From: CAZIVE01 sp964542435
Lineage (GTDB): Bacteria; Bacteroidota; Bacteroidia; Bacteroidales; Tannerellaceae
DNA length: 47,507 nt
NCBI GenBank assembly: GCA_964542435.1
Contig: CAZIVE010000006.1
Span: 1 to 47,507 of the forward strand
Reading direction: 5' to 3'
The first letter of the stretch is position 1; each line of letters opens with the position of its first letter. Of this stretch, positions 18,849-27,852 are shown piece after piece. Position numbers and translations under genes: made by a program. The notes under the pieces are model-generated. The model did not search any database, was not told the origin of the DNA, and saw only the letters and a program-made list of their open reading frames with translations.

Positions 18849-19409
18849 ATGATCATAGCTCGGCAAAAAAGGAAAGAAAATATATCTGAGTATCTGCTTT
18901 ATATGTGGCAGGTTGAAGATCTCATCCGCGCCAATCATTTTGATATGGACTCCCTGAGGCGCACTGTGATCTCGCAATATCATCAGTCTCCGGAAATGAC
19001 CAAGGAGATCGAAGAATGGTATCAGAATCTGATTGATATGATGTTGAGCGAAGGCGTGAAGGAAAAGGGACATATACAGCTTAACAACAGTGTGATCATA
19101 ACGCTGACAGATTTACATCTTCGCCTGCTGAAAGATTCCAAAGAGATGGTTTACGGTGGCGTTTATTATAAGACGCTTCCTTACATAATCCAGCTGCGTG
19201 CCCGTTCCGGCGGTGAAAATTTGTCAGAAATTGAGACTTGCTTCAATGCCGTTTACGGTTATCTGATTCTGAAGATGGAGGGCAAGGAAATTAGCGACGG
19301 CACCACGGAAGGCATCAAACAGATCAGTTCTTTTCTGGCCCTTCTTGCTTCAAAGTACAAAGATGATATGGAAGGCAAGTTGGATGAAGATGATATTAAT
19401 AATGTATAG
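18849..19409 (+). CDS. DUF4924 family protein
   Basis: A 186-residue cytoplasmic, mostly helical protein of the Bacteroidota-restricted DUF4924 family, recognised from IARQKRKENISEYLLYMWQVEDLIRA at the start and the long central helix region. No catalytic motif, signal peptide or membrane segment is visible and the role is unknown. ATG 18849 is preferred over the TTG at 18840, which falls inside the predicted -7 promoter box. The gene ends 4 bases before rfbD, so the two are almost certainly cotranscribed, but this does not reveal its function. Confidence 0.8.
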   Translation: MIIARQKRKENISEYLLYMWQVEDLIRANHFDMDSLRRTVISQYHQSPEMTKEIEEWYQNLIDMMLSEGVKEKGHIQLNNSVIITLTDLHLRLLKDSKEMVYGGVYYKTLPYIIQLRARSGGENLSEIETCFNAVYGYLILKMEGKEISDGTTEGIKQISSFLALLASKYKDDMEGKLDEDDINNV

Positions 19410-19413
19410 ATAA

Positions 19414-20289
19414 ATGAAAACGGTGTTAGTTACGGGAGCTAACGGGCAGTTGGGAAATTCCCTGCGTCGTCTCTCTGTCAATCATAAGGATTTTGAGTTT
19501 CTCTTTACGGATGTCGCTGAACTGGACATCTGTGATGAAAAGGCTGTGAATGATTATTTCCATTCTCACAAGATTGATTATGTGATGAATTGTGCCGCTT
19601 ATACCAATGTGAATAAGGCGGAGGAAGATGAGGCTGTTTCACTTCGGATCAACAGCGATGCGGTTCACAATCTCGGTCTGGCAGCAAGAGTAGCTCATGC
19701 GCGGATGATTCATATCTCCACGGATTATGTATTTGACGGTACGGAATGCAGGCCTTATGTTGAGACCGATCTTCCCTGTCCGGTTTCTGCCTATGGACGT
19801 ACGAAATTGGCGGGTGAAGATGCTTTGGGCGTAACTTGTCCCGAGTCGGTGATTATCCGTACGGCTTGGCTCTATTCGGAATATGGGAATAACTTTGTGA
19901 AGACGATGTTGCGTTTGGCAAAGGAACGAGATGAAGTCCGCGTAGTTTTTGATCAGGTCGGAACACCAACGTATGCCGGCGATTTGGCGGAAGCCATGCT
20001 TTCCATCCTCGAACAGTCCGAACAGGGCCATTATGTTCCGGGCGTTTTTCATTTTACCGATGAAGGCGTTTGCAGCTGGTATGATTTTGCCCGCAAGGCG
20101 ATTGAATTGGCAAACATTCCATGTCGTGTCGTCCCAATTGAGACAAAGGATTATCCTACGCCTGCACATCGTCCGGCTTATTCCGTACTCAACAAAGCCA
20201 AGATTAAATCTGTCTATCATCTCGCCATCTCTCATTGGGAAGAGAGCTTGAAACAGATGATGCCCCTTTTGACAAATCCTCAACAGTAA
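19414..20289 (+). CDS. rfbD: dTDP-4-dehydrorhamnose reductase
   Basis: A 291-residue short-chain dehydrogenase that reduces dTDP-4-dehydro-L-rhamnose to dTDP-L-rhamnose, the final step in making this surface-polysaccharide precursor. The N-terminal Rossmann motif is VTGANGQLGNSLRR (residues 5-18); NCAAYTNVNKAEED, STDYVFDG and the catalytic SAYGRTKLAGE (Tyr and Lys of YxxxK near residues 128-132) are typical of RfbD/RmlD. The other dTDP-rhamnose genes (rfbA, B, C) are not in the window. It is placed between DUF4924 and prfC in one plus-strand run. Confidence 0.93.
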   Translation: MKTVLVTGANGQLGNSLRRLSVNHKDFEFLFTDVAELDICDEKAVNDYFHSHKIDYVMNCAAYTNVNKAEEDEAVSLRINSDAVHNLGLAARVAHARMIHISTDYVFDGTECRPYVETDLPCPVSAYGRTKLAGEDALGVTCPESVIIRTAWLYSEYGNNFVKTMLRLAKERDEVRVVFDQVGTPTYAGDLAEAMLSILEQSEQGHYVPGVFHFTDEGVCSWYDFARKAIELANIPCRVVPIETKDYPTPAHRPAYSVLNKAKIKSVYHLAISHWEESLKQMMPLLTNPQQ

Positions 20290-20300
20290 GTATATTATAT

Positions 20301-21881
20301 ATGTATCAATATTCGGAAGAAATAAAGAAAAGACGCACTTTCGCGATTATCAGTCATCCTGATGCCGGCAAAACAACGCTTACCGAGAAACTTCTGCTTT
20401 TTGGTGGTGCCATTCATGTGGCTGGAGCTGTTAAATCGAACAAGATCAGGCGAACCGCAACCTCCGACTGGATGGAGATCGAAAAGCAACGTGGTATTTC
20501 TGTTGCGACCTCTGTCATGGCCTTCGACTATAATGATCATCAGATAAACATTCTAGATACTCCGGGCCATCAGGATTTCGCCGAGGACACGTTCCGTACG
20601 CTTACTGCTGTGGACAGTGTCATCATTGTCATCGATGCTGCGAAAGGCGTCGAGACTCAGACACGAAAACTGATGGATGTCTGCCGTATGCGTAAGACGC
20701 CTGTCATCGTCTTCATCAACAAGATGGATCGTGAAGGTAAGGATCCTTTTGATTTGCTGGATGAACTGGAGGAGGAACTTCATATCAAAGTACGTCCGCT
20801 CAGCTGGCCTATCGATAGCGGTCAGCGATTCAAAGGAGTTTACAATCTCTATGCTCACGACTTGAATCTTTTCATGCCGAGCAAACAATATGTGACCGAA
20901 CGTGTGGATTTTCAGGATATCAACAGTCCGGAGCTTGAGAAATATATCAACGCATCGCAAGCCAAGAAACTTCGTGCTGATCTTGAACTGATTGAAGGTG
21001 TCTATTCCGCATTCGATAAGGAAACCTATTTGAAGGGTGATGTCGCTCCGGTATTTTTTGGCTCCGCCTTGAACAACTTCGGTGTGAAGGAGCTTCTCGA
21101 TTGCTTCCTTGAGATCGCGCCATCGCCTCGTCCTGTGCAGGCGGAGGAACGCATGGTCGATCCCGAAGAGGATGCTTTCACGGGATTCATCTTTAAGATT
21201 CATGCCAATATGGATCCGAACCACCGCAGCTGTATTGCTTTTGTTAAGATCTGCAGCGGACGGTTCGAGAGAAATGCCAACTATAAGCACGTCCGCTTTG
21301 ACAAGATGATGCGCTTCAGCAGTCCGACTGCTTTCATGGCGCAGAAGAAGGAGATTGTGGACGAAGCGTTTGCTGGTGATATTGTCGGACTTCCCGATAC
21401 CGGAAACTTCAAGATTGGTGATACGTTGACGGAAGGTGAAGACCTCCACTTCAAAGGTCTGCCGAGCTTCTCGCCTGAAATGTTCAAATACATCGACAAT
21501 GCCGACCCGATGAAGGCCAAACAGCTTAATAAAGGTATTGAGCAACTAATGGACGAAGGTGTCGCACAGCTCTTCGTCAATCAGTTCAACGGACGAAAAA
21601 TCATCGGAACGGTTGGACAGCTTCAGTTTGAGGTCATTCAGTATCGTCTGCTTCATGAATACGGTGCGCAATGCAGATGGGAACCACTCAATCTTCACAA
21701 AGCATGCTGGATTGAATGTGACGATGCGGCTGTTTATGACAATTTCAAGAAACGTAAGGCGCAGTACATGGCTTTGGATCGTGAAGGACGAGACGTTTAT
21801 CTCGCCGATTCTTCTTATGTCCTTGCCATGGCACAGCAGGATTTCCCCAAGATCAAATTCCATTTCACTTCGGAATTCTGA
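20301..21881 (+). CDS. prfC: Peptide chain release factor 3
   Basis: A 526-residue translational GTPase that removes RF1 or RF2 from the ribosome after termination. GTP-binding motifs are ISHPDAGKTTL (P-loop, about residue 17), EKQRGISVATS (switch I), DTPGHQDF (G3, about residue 87) and INKMDREGKDPFD (G4). The RF3-specific domains follow, with SGRFERNANYKHVR and GRKIIGTVGQLQFEVIQYRL. ATG 20301 is used; the open frame reaches upstream into rfbD but that part is not coding. A terminator follows. Confidence 0.97.
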   Translation: MYQYSEEIKKRRTFAIISHPDAGKTTLTEKLLLFGGAIHVAGAVKSNKIRRTATSDWMEIEKQRGISVATSVMAFDYNDHQINILDTPGHQDFAEDTFRTLTAVDSVIIVIDAAKGVETQTRKLMDVCRMRKTPVIVFINKMDREGKDPFDLLDELEEELHIKVRPLSWPIDSGQRFKGVYNLYAHDLNLFMPSKQYVTERVDFQDINSPELEKYINASQAKKLRADLELIEGVYSAFDKETYLKGDVAPVFFGSALNNFGVKELLDCFLEIAPSPRPVQAEERMVDPEEDAFTGFIFKIHANMDPNHRSCIAFVKICSGRFERNANYKHVRFDKMMRFSSPTAFMAQKKEIVDEAFAGDIVGLPDTGNFKIGDTLTEGEDLHFKGLPSFSPEMFKYIDNADPMKAKQLNKGIEQLMDEGVAQLFVNQFNGRKIIGTVGQLQFEVIQYRLLHEYGAQCRWEPLNLHKACWIECDDAAVYDNFKKRKAQYMALDREGRDVYLADSSYVLAMAQQDFPKIKFHFTSEF

Positions 21882-21903
21882 TCTTCTGTAAAGAGATAGG
21901 ATT

Positions 21904-21946
21904 GCGATAGCTGAGGACGCGTTCCGTTCAGGCTGTCGCTTTTTTT
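21904..21946 (+). terminator. Intrinsic terminator after prfC
   Basis: GCGATAGC-TGA (from 21904) pairs with TCAGGCTGTCGC (to 21939), allowing one bulged base and one G:U pair, and is followed by seven T. It ends the DUF4924-rfbD-prfC unit. Confidence 0.75.
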
Positions 21947-21964
21947 GCCTTTTTTGAAAATATT

Positions 21965-21975
21965 TTCTAGTAGAA
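21965..21975. promoter_or_regulatory. Possible MarR operator dyad
   Basis: TTCTAGTAGAA is a perfect 5-1-5 inverted repeat just upstream of the promoter of the MarR gene. MarR regulators commonly bind such short dyads near their own promoters. Assignment is by position only. Confidence 0.35.
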
Positions 21976-21979
21976 ACTA

Positions 21980-22007
21980 TTTGTTCTAAAAAATATCTAT
22001 AACTTTG
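21980..22007 (+). promoter_or_regulatory. Promoter of the MarR regulator gene
   Basis: TTTG (21980-21983) and TAACTTTG (22000-22007) give a -33/-7 pair with a 16-base spacer, shorter than the usual 19-20. The -7 box itself is a full match and lies 29 bases before the start codon. Confidence 0.55.
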
Positions 22008-22036
22008 TGGCGTTTAAAGGATAAAAGGATGAGAAT

Positions 22037-22402
22037 ATGGAACCAATTTGCGCATTAAAAGATATCTATAAAGCATTGTATCAGTTCGAGAAATCGTTTG
22101 CTACTGCGAATGAAATCACAATCAATGAGGCAATGCTTCTCTGCTGTCTGAAAGACGGTGAACGAAAATCTGCTGGAACAATCAGTGAATTTATCGGACT
22201 TTCCAATTCGCGCGTTTCGAAGGTGATCACAGCGATGGAGGAGAAGAAATATATTCGCCGCCATATCAATAAAGAGGACAAAAGACAGATGTTTTTCTCT
22301 TTGACTACGACCGGACAGGAAAAGATCCAACAGATGAGAAGTTCGGAGATGCGCTTTGACGATCTTTTCGATCAGTTGAAACGTTGCATGGAGAATGCGT
22401 AA
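22037..22402 (+). CDS. MarR-family transcriptional regulator
   Basis: A 121-residue winged-helix regulator. The recognition part is GTISEFIGLSNSRVSKVITAMEEKKYIRRHINKEDKRQMFFSLTTTGQEKI at about residues 46-96, typical of MarR proteins including the DxR wing. It contains Cys5, the pair Cys36-Cys37 and Cys117; thiol-sensing MarR proteins use such cysteines, but here that is conjecture. It sits 39 bases upstream of the CoA-disulfide reductase fusion and likely controls it and itself. Confidence 0.8.
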   Translation: MEPICALKDIYKALYQFEKSFATANEITINEAMLLCCLKDGERKSAGTISEFIGLSNSRVSKVITAMEEKKYIRRHINKEDKRQMFFSLTTTGQEKIQQMRSSEMRFDDLFDQLKRCMENA

Positions 22403-22441
22403 TATCATAGAAAATATAAACCCAGTAAATACTATAAAAAG

Positions 22442-24874
22442 ATGAAGTACTTGATTGTTGGAGGTGTTGCCGGAGGTGCAACTGTGGCTGCCCGTTTGCG
22501 TAGAATGGATGAACAGGCTCAGATTGTCCTGTTTGAACGCGGTCAATATGTGTCTTATGCGAATTGTGGCTTACCTTATTATATAGGTGGCGAGATTACA
22601 GAGCGCAAGAAGCTGTTTGTGCAGACGGTTGAAGGATTTAAACGCCGTTTTGTCATTGATATTCGTACGGAACAGGAAGTAATTGCCGTTCATCCGGAAC
22701 AAAAATCGGTGGAAGTGAAGAACCTCACGACTCAGGAGGTTTATCAGGAAACGTATGACAAACTGGTGCTTTCTCCCGGCGCCGAACCGTTGCGTCCGAG
22801 GATTGAGGGAATCGACAATCCGAAGATTTTCACCTTACGCAATGTCCCCGATACGGATGCCATCAAGAATTATGTGGATCATGAGAATCCGAAACGTTCA
22901 GTTGTTGTCGGCGGTGGATTCATCGGACTGGAGATGGCTGAGAACTTGAGCCGTTGCGGAATGAAGGTGGATGTGGTCGAAATGGCAGATCAAGTGATGG
23001 CTCCATTGGATTATTCTATGGCTGCGATCGTGCATCAGCATCTGACGGATAAAGGCGTGACGCTCCATTTGAAGGACGGAGTGAAAAGTTTTGCCGCAAC
23101 TGCTTCAGGCGTGGCTGTCCATCTGCAAAGTGGCGAATCGGTTGAAGCTGATATGGTTTTGCTCAGCATCGGCGTGCGTCCCGAAGTCAAACTGGCTCGC
23201 GAAGCCGGACTGAAAATCGGTGATTTGGGTGGAATCTTTGTCAATGAATACATGCAGACTTCCAATCCCGATATTTATGCTTTAGGCGATGCTGTTGAGG
23301 TTCGTCATCTTGTTACAGGAAAACCAGCAATGATTCCGTTGGCAGGTCCGGCGAATAAGCAGGGCCGAATTGTGGCTGATAACATCGCATTGGGAAACAA
23401 AGAGAGCTATCCCGGAACGATGGGAACATCTGTTGCCAAGGTTTTCGATCTGACCGTTGCTGCTGCCGGCGCCAATGCCAAGCTGCTGAAACGAATGAAC
23501 ATTCCTTATATCTCGTCATTTACTCACACGGCTTGTCACGCCGGTTATTATCCCGGTTCCATTCCATTGTCCATAAAGATCCTCTTTGCACCTGAAACAG
23601 GTCGTTTGCTGGGCGCTCAGGTTGTGGGTTTCGAAGGTGTGGACAAACGTATCGAGATGATGGCTCAGGTCATTCAGCGTCAAGGTACCGTTTACGACCT
23701 CACCACGCTGGAGCATGCTTATGCGCCGCCCTATTCTTCTGCCAAAGATCCCGTGAACATTGCAGGCTTCGTGGCTGCCAATATTTTGGAAGGGAAAGTC
23801 CGCATCATTCATTGGCGTGATCTGGCAGAACTTTCTACAGATACGGTTCGCATTGATGTACGTTCTCCGCAGGAGTTTCAGTTGGGCGCGATTCCTGGAT
23901 TTATCAATATTCCGGTAGATGATCTTCGGAAACATCTGGATGAACTGCCGAAAGAAAAACCGATCATTGTTAGCTGTGCTGTTGGATTGAGAGGCTATCT
24001 GGCTTCCCGTATCCTTACCCAGAACGGCTTTAAGGATGTCCGGAATCTTTCAGGAGGATATAAGACTTGGAAAACGGCTACTACGGAGATCTGCAAACCG
24101 AAAGAATGCAATGACAACAAAGTCTGCGGCTGTGCTTCCGAACCACAGACCTCTTTAGAAGTGGATGCTTGCGGTTTGATGTGTCCGGGACCTGTCATGC
24201 AGCTGAAGAAAAGCTATGAGGAACTGAAGGTCGGCAATCAGCTTCAGATTACGGCCACCGATCAGGCCTTTGCTAAAGATGTCGCTTCGTGGTGCAACAT
24301 GACAGGCGCATCGTTGGTTTCCGTTGAGAATCGCAACGGCATCATCAAGGCTATTGTTCGGAAAGAGGAGCAGAAGGAGAGTTGTCCGGTTCATCAGAAA
24401 GCAGCGGACAACAAGACGCTCATTGTCTTCAGCGATGATCTCGACAAGGCACTCGCCTCGTTCGTCATTGCCAATGGTGCTGCTTCGACGGGCAAGAAGG
24501 TGACGATGTTTTTCACCTTCTGGGGATTGAATGTGATCAAGAAACGCAATAAACCGGCCGTTTCTAAAGATATTTTCGGAAAGATGTTCGGCATGATGCT
24601 TCCTTCAGACAGCACGAAGTTGAAACTCTCGAAGATGAACATGCTCGGCATCGGTAGCAAAATGATGCGGACCATCATGCAAAAGCGTCGCATCGACAGT
24701 CTGGAGAGTCTGATGGATCAGGCCATTGCCAACGGCGTGGAGATGATTGCCTGCACGATGAGTATGGATGTGATGGGCGTGAAGAAAGAGGAGTTGCGTG
24801 ACAACGTGGTTCTTGGTGGCGTTGCCAGTTATCTGGAACGTGCTGAGGAGGCCAATGTTAATCTGTTTATCTAA
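22442..24874 (+). CDS. CoA-disulfide reductase fused to rhodanese, TusA and DsrE-like domains
   Basis: An 810-residue cytoplasmic sulfur-handling protein. Residues 1-450 form a flavin disulfide reductase (GGVAGGATVAAR for FAD, VVVGGGFIGLEMAE for NAD(P)H) with the single active-site Cys42 in SYANCGLPYYIGG, as in CoA-disulfide and persulfide reductases. Residues 455-545 are a rhodanese domain with Cys512 in SCAVGLRGY. A cysteine-rich linker (Cys551, 556, 562, 564) leads to a TusA domain (about 572-640) with the CPGP motif at Cys581. A DsrE/F-like domain (about 658-810) follows with Cys771. The chain suggests that persulfide sulfur is passed between cysteines while CoA disulfide or persulfide is reduced. 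Such fusions are known, but the physiological substrate is not settled. Confidence 0.9.
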   Translation: MKYLIVGGVAGGATVAARLRRMDEQAQIVLFERGQYVSYANCGLPYYIGGEITERKKLFVQTVEGFKRRFVIDIRTEQEVIAVHPEQKSVEVKNLTTQEVYQETYDKLVLSPGAEPLRPRIEGIDNPKIFTLRNVPDTDAIKNYVDHENPKRSVVVGGGFIGLEMAENLSRCGMKVDVVEMADQVMAPLDYSMAAIVHQHLTDKGVTLHLKDGVKSFAATASGVAVHLQSGESVEADMVLLSIGVRPEVKLAREAGLKIGDLGGIFVNEYMQTSNPDIYALGDAVEVRHLVTGKPAMIPLAGPANKQGRIVADNIALGNKESYPGTMGTSVAKVFDLTVAAAGANAKLLKRMNIPYISSFTHTACHAGYYPGSIPLSIKILFAPETGRLLGAQVVGFEGVDKRIEMMAQVIQRQGTVYDLTTLEHAYAPPYSSAKDPVNIAGFVAANILEGKVRIIHWRDLAELSTDTVRIDVRSPQEFQLGAIPGFINIPVDDLRKHLDELPKEKPIIVSCAVGLRGYLASRILTQNGFKDVRNLSGGYKTWKTATTEICKPKECNDNKVCGCASEPQTSLEVDACGLMCPGPVMQLKKSYEELKVGNQLQITATDQAFAKDVASWCNMTGASLVSVENRNGIIKAIVRKEEQKESCPVHQKAADNKTLIVFSDDLDKALASFVIANGAASTGKKVTMFFTFWGLNVIKKRNKPAVSKDIFGKMFGMMLPSDSTKLKLSKMNMLGIGSKMMRTIMQKRRIDSLESLMDQAIANGVEMIACTMSMDVMGVKKEELRDNVVLGGVASYLERAEEANVNLFI

Positions 24875-24907
24875 AGATCGCACGAACTGTTTCGAAAAAT
24901 GCAATGT

Positions 24908-24962
24908 GGGTGGAATGGATCCTCGGAGATATCTGAGGATTTCTTACACCCTTTGTTTTTTT
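24908..24962 (+). terminator. Hairpin with T-run after the oxidoreductase fusion
   Basis: An imperfect long hairpin, with outer arms GGGTG and CACCC and inner arms around GATCCTC and GAGGAT, is followed by TTTGTTTTTTT. It lies 33 bases after the stop codon and is the likely end of the MarR-reductase transcript. Confidence 0.5.
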
Positions 24963-24996
24963 GTGAAAGCTCTGAGAAACTACTAAAAAAGGTGTT

Positions 24997-25096
24997 NNNN
25001 NNNNNNNNNNNNNNNNNNNNNNNNNNNNNNNNNNNNNNNNNNNNNNNNNNNNNNNNNNNNNNNNNNNNNNNNNNNNNNNNNNNNNNNNNNNNNNNN
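24997..25096. other. Assembly gap (100 N)
   Basis: Exactly 100 undetermined bases, the usual placeholder for a scaffold join of unknown length. The flanking sequence 25097-25254, up to the yjjG stop codon, shows no gene or clear repeat, so what is missing here cannot be guessed. Confidence 0.95.
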
Positions 25097-25254
25097 ATTC
25101 TTGCAATAATCTAGAAGAGTCATCGCCAAGACTAAACAACATCTGTGGATTATGATCTTGCACATGCTTCTGCGCACACACTTTCTCTTTCCTGTTTTCC
25201 TTACGTCGAGATTGAAAAATGAAAAAGTTCCAGTTGGAAAGGAAAGATGAGATT

Positions 25255-25950
25255 TTATAGAATGTCGCAGATCTCTTTGAGCGAATGAACTGTGTAAGTA
25301 GGCGTGAAGTTATTGGGTGCGGGCAGGTCCTTCGGATTGAACCAAAGCTGGTCGATATCTGAAAGGTAGGCGCCTTCGATGTCCGTGGAGATAGCATCAC
25401 CAATCATGAGGCTCTCTTTGCGTCGGGAATTGGTGTTGATGAGCGCGTAGTCGAAGATGGCCTTGCTGGGTTTCTGCGCCTTGGCATCTTCAGAGAGAAT
25501 CAGTTTCTCAAAATAGGGAGCAAGTCCGGCGTTTTGCAGTTTGAGCGATTGCACTTCGCGAAATCCGTTAGAGAGAATAAACATTCGGTAGTGATAGCGA
25601 AGGTGTTCGAGCAGTTCTATCGCGCCTTCCACAATACGTGTCTTAGTCGTAGTGCGTTGCAGGAATTCTGTGTTGATGGCAAGAATATCTTTCTTTTCTG
25701 TGATTCCCATAGGACGGAGCACATAGCCGAGTCTTTCCACGATGAGCGTCTGACGATCGATCAAACCCTTACTGTACTGATCCCACAAGTCCATGTTGTG
25801 AGGCCAATAAATCTTATGGAAAGCCTCGAAGGAGGCATAATGACGTTCCCAATTATGCGCGTCAAATACTTCTTCGAGGCTCTCTTTGTTGTTGTGGGCT
25901 GTATCCCACAACGTATCATCCAAGTCTATGAAAAGACTTTTGTATTTCAT
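25255..25950 (-). CDS. YjjG-family nucleotidase (HAD superfamily)
   Basis: A 231-residue HAD phosphatase. Motif I is FIDLDDTLWDT with nucleophile Asp9 and Asp11, motif II is ILSNGFRE, the motif III lysine lies in KAQKPSKAIFDYAL, and motif IV is MIGDAISTDIEGA. The helical cap and LWDT resemble YjjG, a 5'-nucleotidase that removes non-canonical pyrimidine nucleotides. The exact substrate is inferred from that resemblance. Its start overlaps the stop of the upstream lipoprotein gene by 4 bases (ATGA), indicating translational coupling. Confidence 0.85.
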   Translation of the reverse strand: MKYKSLFIDLDDTLWDTAHNNKESLEEVFDAHNWERHYASFEAFHKIYWPHNMDLWDQYSKGLIDRQTLIVERLGYVLRPMGITEKKDILAINTEFLQRTTTKTRIVEGAIELLEHLRYHYRMFILSNGFREVQSLKLQNAGLAPYFEKLILSEDAKAQKPSKAIFDYALINTNSRRKESLMIGDAISTDIEGAYLSDIDQLWFNPKDLPAPNNFTPTYTVHSLKEICDIL

Positions 25951-26819
25951 CCAACCTGAATAACCAGATATTTACCCAGACTCCAGAATGACTTCTCGTC
26001 GGTAATTTTCAGCGTCAGATTACCGTCACTGCCTTTAACGAATTCATAAGAACCCGAAGGATGATTGGATTTGAGCTGTGCTTTTTTGTTGAACAGCGGA
26101 ATTTCCTTGGTCTCGCGAACGTCGATGGTGATGAAATAATCCTTGTTGAATTCACTCTGCAAAGCTTTGGACTTAGAGAAAAGTCCACCACCTGTCAGGA
26201 TCTTCTGGTTCTTAAGCTCCTTTGCGGTACCGAAGCAGTAGTAAGCTGTGTGGAGAGACTTATCTTGATCCTTTATGGTCTTAGCCTGTGACTCGGTGGT
26301 CGTGGTCAGGTTATTCACATTTTCGTTAAGAGAACCGACCATGGCGTCGAGTTCCTGGATGCGGATGTTCTTTTTGGCAAGATCTTCCTGCAGTGATACG
26401 ATCATCGTTGACTTCTGATCCAGTTCAGAAGAGAGACGGTCTATGGTTTTCTGAAGAGCTTCGCTCTGGATGCCGCTCTTTTTGAGTTTGTCCTTCAGTT
26501 GAGCGATCTGATCTTTGTTTTTCTTTAACGTCTGGGCGATCATTTCCATGTTCTGCTTGATCTGATCCCGACGAGACTGGTTCAGTTCGCCGCCTGTCTG
26601 CGTTTGTACGGTTAGGTAGTTCTCCGCATCGCTCATAGCTTGGAAGTCGGCCTCGATGTCGTTCATCGTGGCGAGCATGTCGTTCATCTCGTCCGTGCTT
26701 TTAGCCGCCTCGATTCGTAAGGAATCATTCTCAGCTTGCAGTCTTTTATAGTCTGAAGCATTTTGTCCGCAAGAAGCCAGCATGGCCGTGAGGACACAAA
26801 CAAAAAATACTTTCTTCAT
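25947..26819 (-). CDS. Coiled-coil lipoprotein of unknown function
   Basis: A 290-residue predicted lipoprotein: MKKVFFVCVLTAMLASCGQ has a lipobox ending at Cys17. Residues 22-190 are almost entirely heptad-like coiled coil (QLKDKLKKSG, IDRLSSELDQK, IQELDAMVGSLNENV), and the last ~100 residues form a compact domain starting TAYYCFGTAKELKNQKIL with a strand-rich end. I recognise it as a conserved Bacteroidota protein without assigned function; an extended periplasmic spacer or scaffold is plausible. It lies between rsmI and yjjG in a minus-strand run. Confidence 0.65.
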   Translation of the reverse strand: MKKVFFVCVLTAMLASCGQNASDYKRLQAENDSLRIEAAKSTDEMNDMLATMNDIEADFQAMSDAENYLTVQTQTGGELNQSRRDQIKQNMEMIAQTLKKNKDQIAQLKDKLKKSGIQSEALQKTIDRLSSELDQKSTMIVSLQEDLAKKNIRIQELDAMVGSLNENVNNLTTTTESQAKTIKDQDKSLHTAYYCFGTAKELKNQKILTGGGLFSKSKALQSEFNKDYFITIDVRETKEIPLFNKKAQLKSNHPSGSYEFVKGSDGNLTLKITDEKSFWSLGKYLVIQVG

Positions 26820-26845
26820 AATCGTTCTTATTAAATAAATACTCT

Positions 26846-27562
26846 TTATATAATCAAATTTGGGTTGTTGTCAACCTGTTTTTCTTTCTTCTCGTCACAT
26901 CCCGCTACAATGATAACAAATTCACCTCTCGGTTCGTTTTCTTTAAAATGGTTAATGACCTCTTCCACGCTTCCTCTGACTGTCTCTTCATGCACTTTGG
27001 AAATCTCTCGGGAAACGGAGACTTGTCTTTCCGCACCGAAGAATTCTGCAAACTGAGAAAGCGTCTTCAACACTCTAAACGGAGATTCGTAGAATATCAT
27101 GGTACGTTTCTCCGTGGCAAGCTCTTTCAATCGGGTCTGGCGTCCTTTCTTCTGTGGAAGGAATCCTTCGAAGCAGAACTTCTCGTCAGGCAATCCCGAA
27201 TCCACCAAAGCCGGAACGAAAGCAGTTGCGCCCGGCAGACATTCCACGGTCACACCCAGTTTCAGACATTCGCGGACCAACATAAATCCCGGATCCGAAA
27301 TTCCAGGCGTTCCGGCATCCGACACGAGAGCGACGTTTTCACCGGCTGCCACTCTTTGGGCAAACTGTGCGGCTGTCTGATGTTCGTTGAACTTATGATG
27401 CGACAGCATTCGGTTGCGTATCTCATAGTGATCGAGCAGTACGCTTGTCGTCCGTGTATCTTCAGCCAGAATCAAGTCGGCCTCTTTCAGTACGCGAACG
27501 GCCCGGAAAGTCATGTCTTCAAGATTGCCTACTGGAGTAGGAACGATGGTCAGTTTTGCCAT
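26846..27562 (-). CDS. rsmI: 16S rRNA (cytidine1402-2'-O)-methyltransferase
   Basis: A 238-residue tetrapyrrole-methylase-fold enzyme that adds a 2'-O-methyl group to C1402 in the ribosomal P site. Signatures are the N-terminal IVPTPVGNLEDMTFRAVRVL, EDTRTTSVLLDHY, SDAGTPGISDPGF (SAM site, about residue 83) and FYESPFRVLKTL. The product is somewhat shorter than the E. coli protein and lacks most of its C-terminal extension, usual for this phylum. It is preceded by the small conserved gene 10 bases upstream. Confidence 0.93.
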   Translation of the reverse strand: MAKLTIVPTPVGNLEDMTFRAVRVLKEADLILAEDTRTTSVLLDHYEIRNRMLSHHKFNEHQTAAQFAQRVAAGENVALVSDAGTPGISDPGFMLVRECLKLGVTVECLPGATAFVPALVDSGLPDEKFCFEGFLPQKKGRQTRLKELATEKRTMIFYESPFRVLKTLSQFAEFFGAERQVSVSREISKVHEETVRGSVEEVINHFKENEPRGEFVIIVAGCDEKKEKQVDNNPNLII

Positions 27563-27572
27563 AGGATCCGTA

Positions 27573-27833
27573 TTAATCGGTGTCGCCTCTCATGAGACGG
27601 AAACGATCGTTAAGAGTCATAGCTTTTGGCGCGTCGCTTTTCACTTCCGTGATAGGCGCGGGCTCGTCCACTATTGTCGTGGTAGCCGATAACTGCTTGA
27701 TGTCGCCGATGATTCTCCCGATTTCATCCATGCAGACCGACGTTTCAGACTGCAGTTTCTTGAGCTCCTCGAAGTGTGCTTCAAGCGCTTCTGCGGATTC
27801 CATCAGTTGCTTTGTTTTTTCTTTGTCTGTCAT
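27573..27833 (-). CDS. Small conserved coiled-coil protein
   Basis: An 86-residue acidic protein, MTDKEKTKQLMESAEALEAH onward, with a helical N-terminal half that looks like a short coiled coil and a C-terminal segment ending MTLNDRFRLMRGDTD. No known domain. ATG 27833 is used because a TTG start at 27875 would run through the predicted promoter (27860-27853). Gene context with rsmI may mean a shared transcript; function unknown. Confidence 0.6.
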   Translation of the reverse strand: MTDKEKTKQLMESAEALEAHFEELKKLQSETSVCMDEIGRIIGDIKQLSATTTIVDEPAPITEVKSDAPKAMTLNDRFRLMRGDTD

Positions 27834-27852
27834 ACAGAATGTCTTATGGTTG

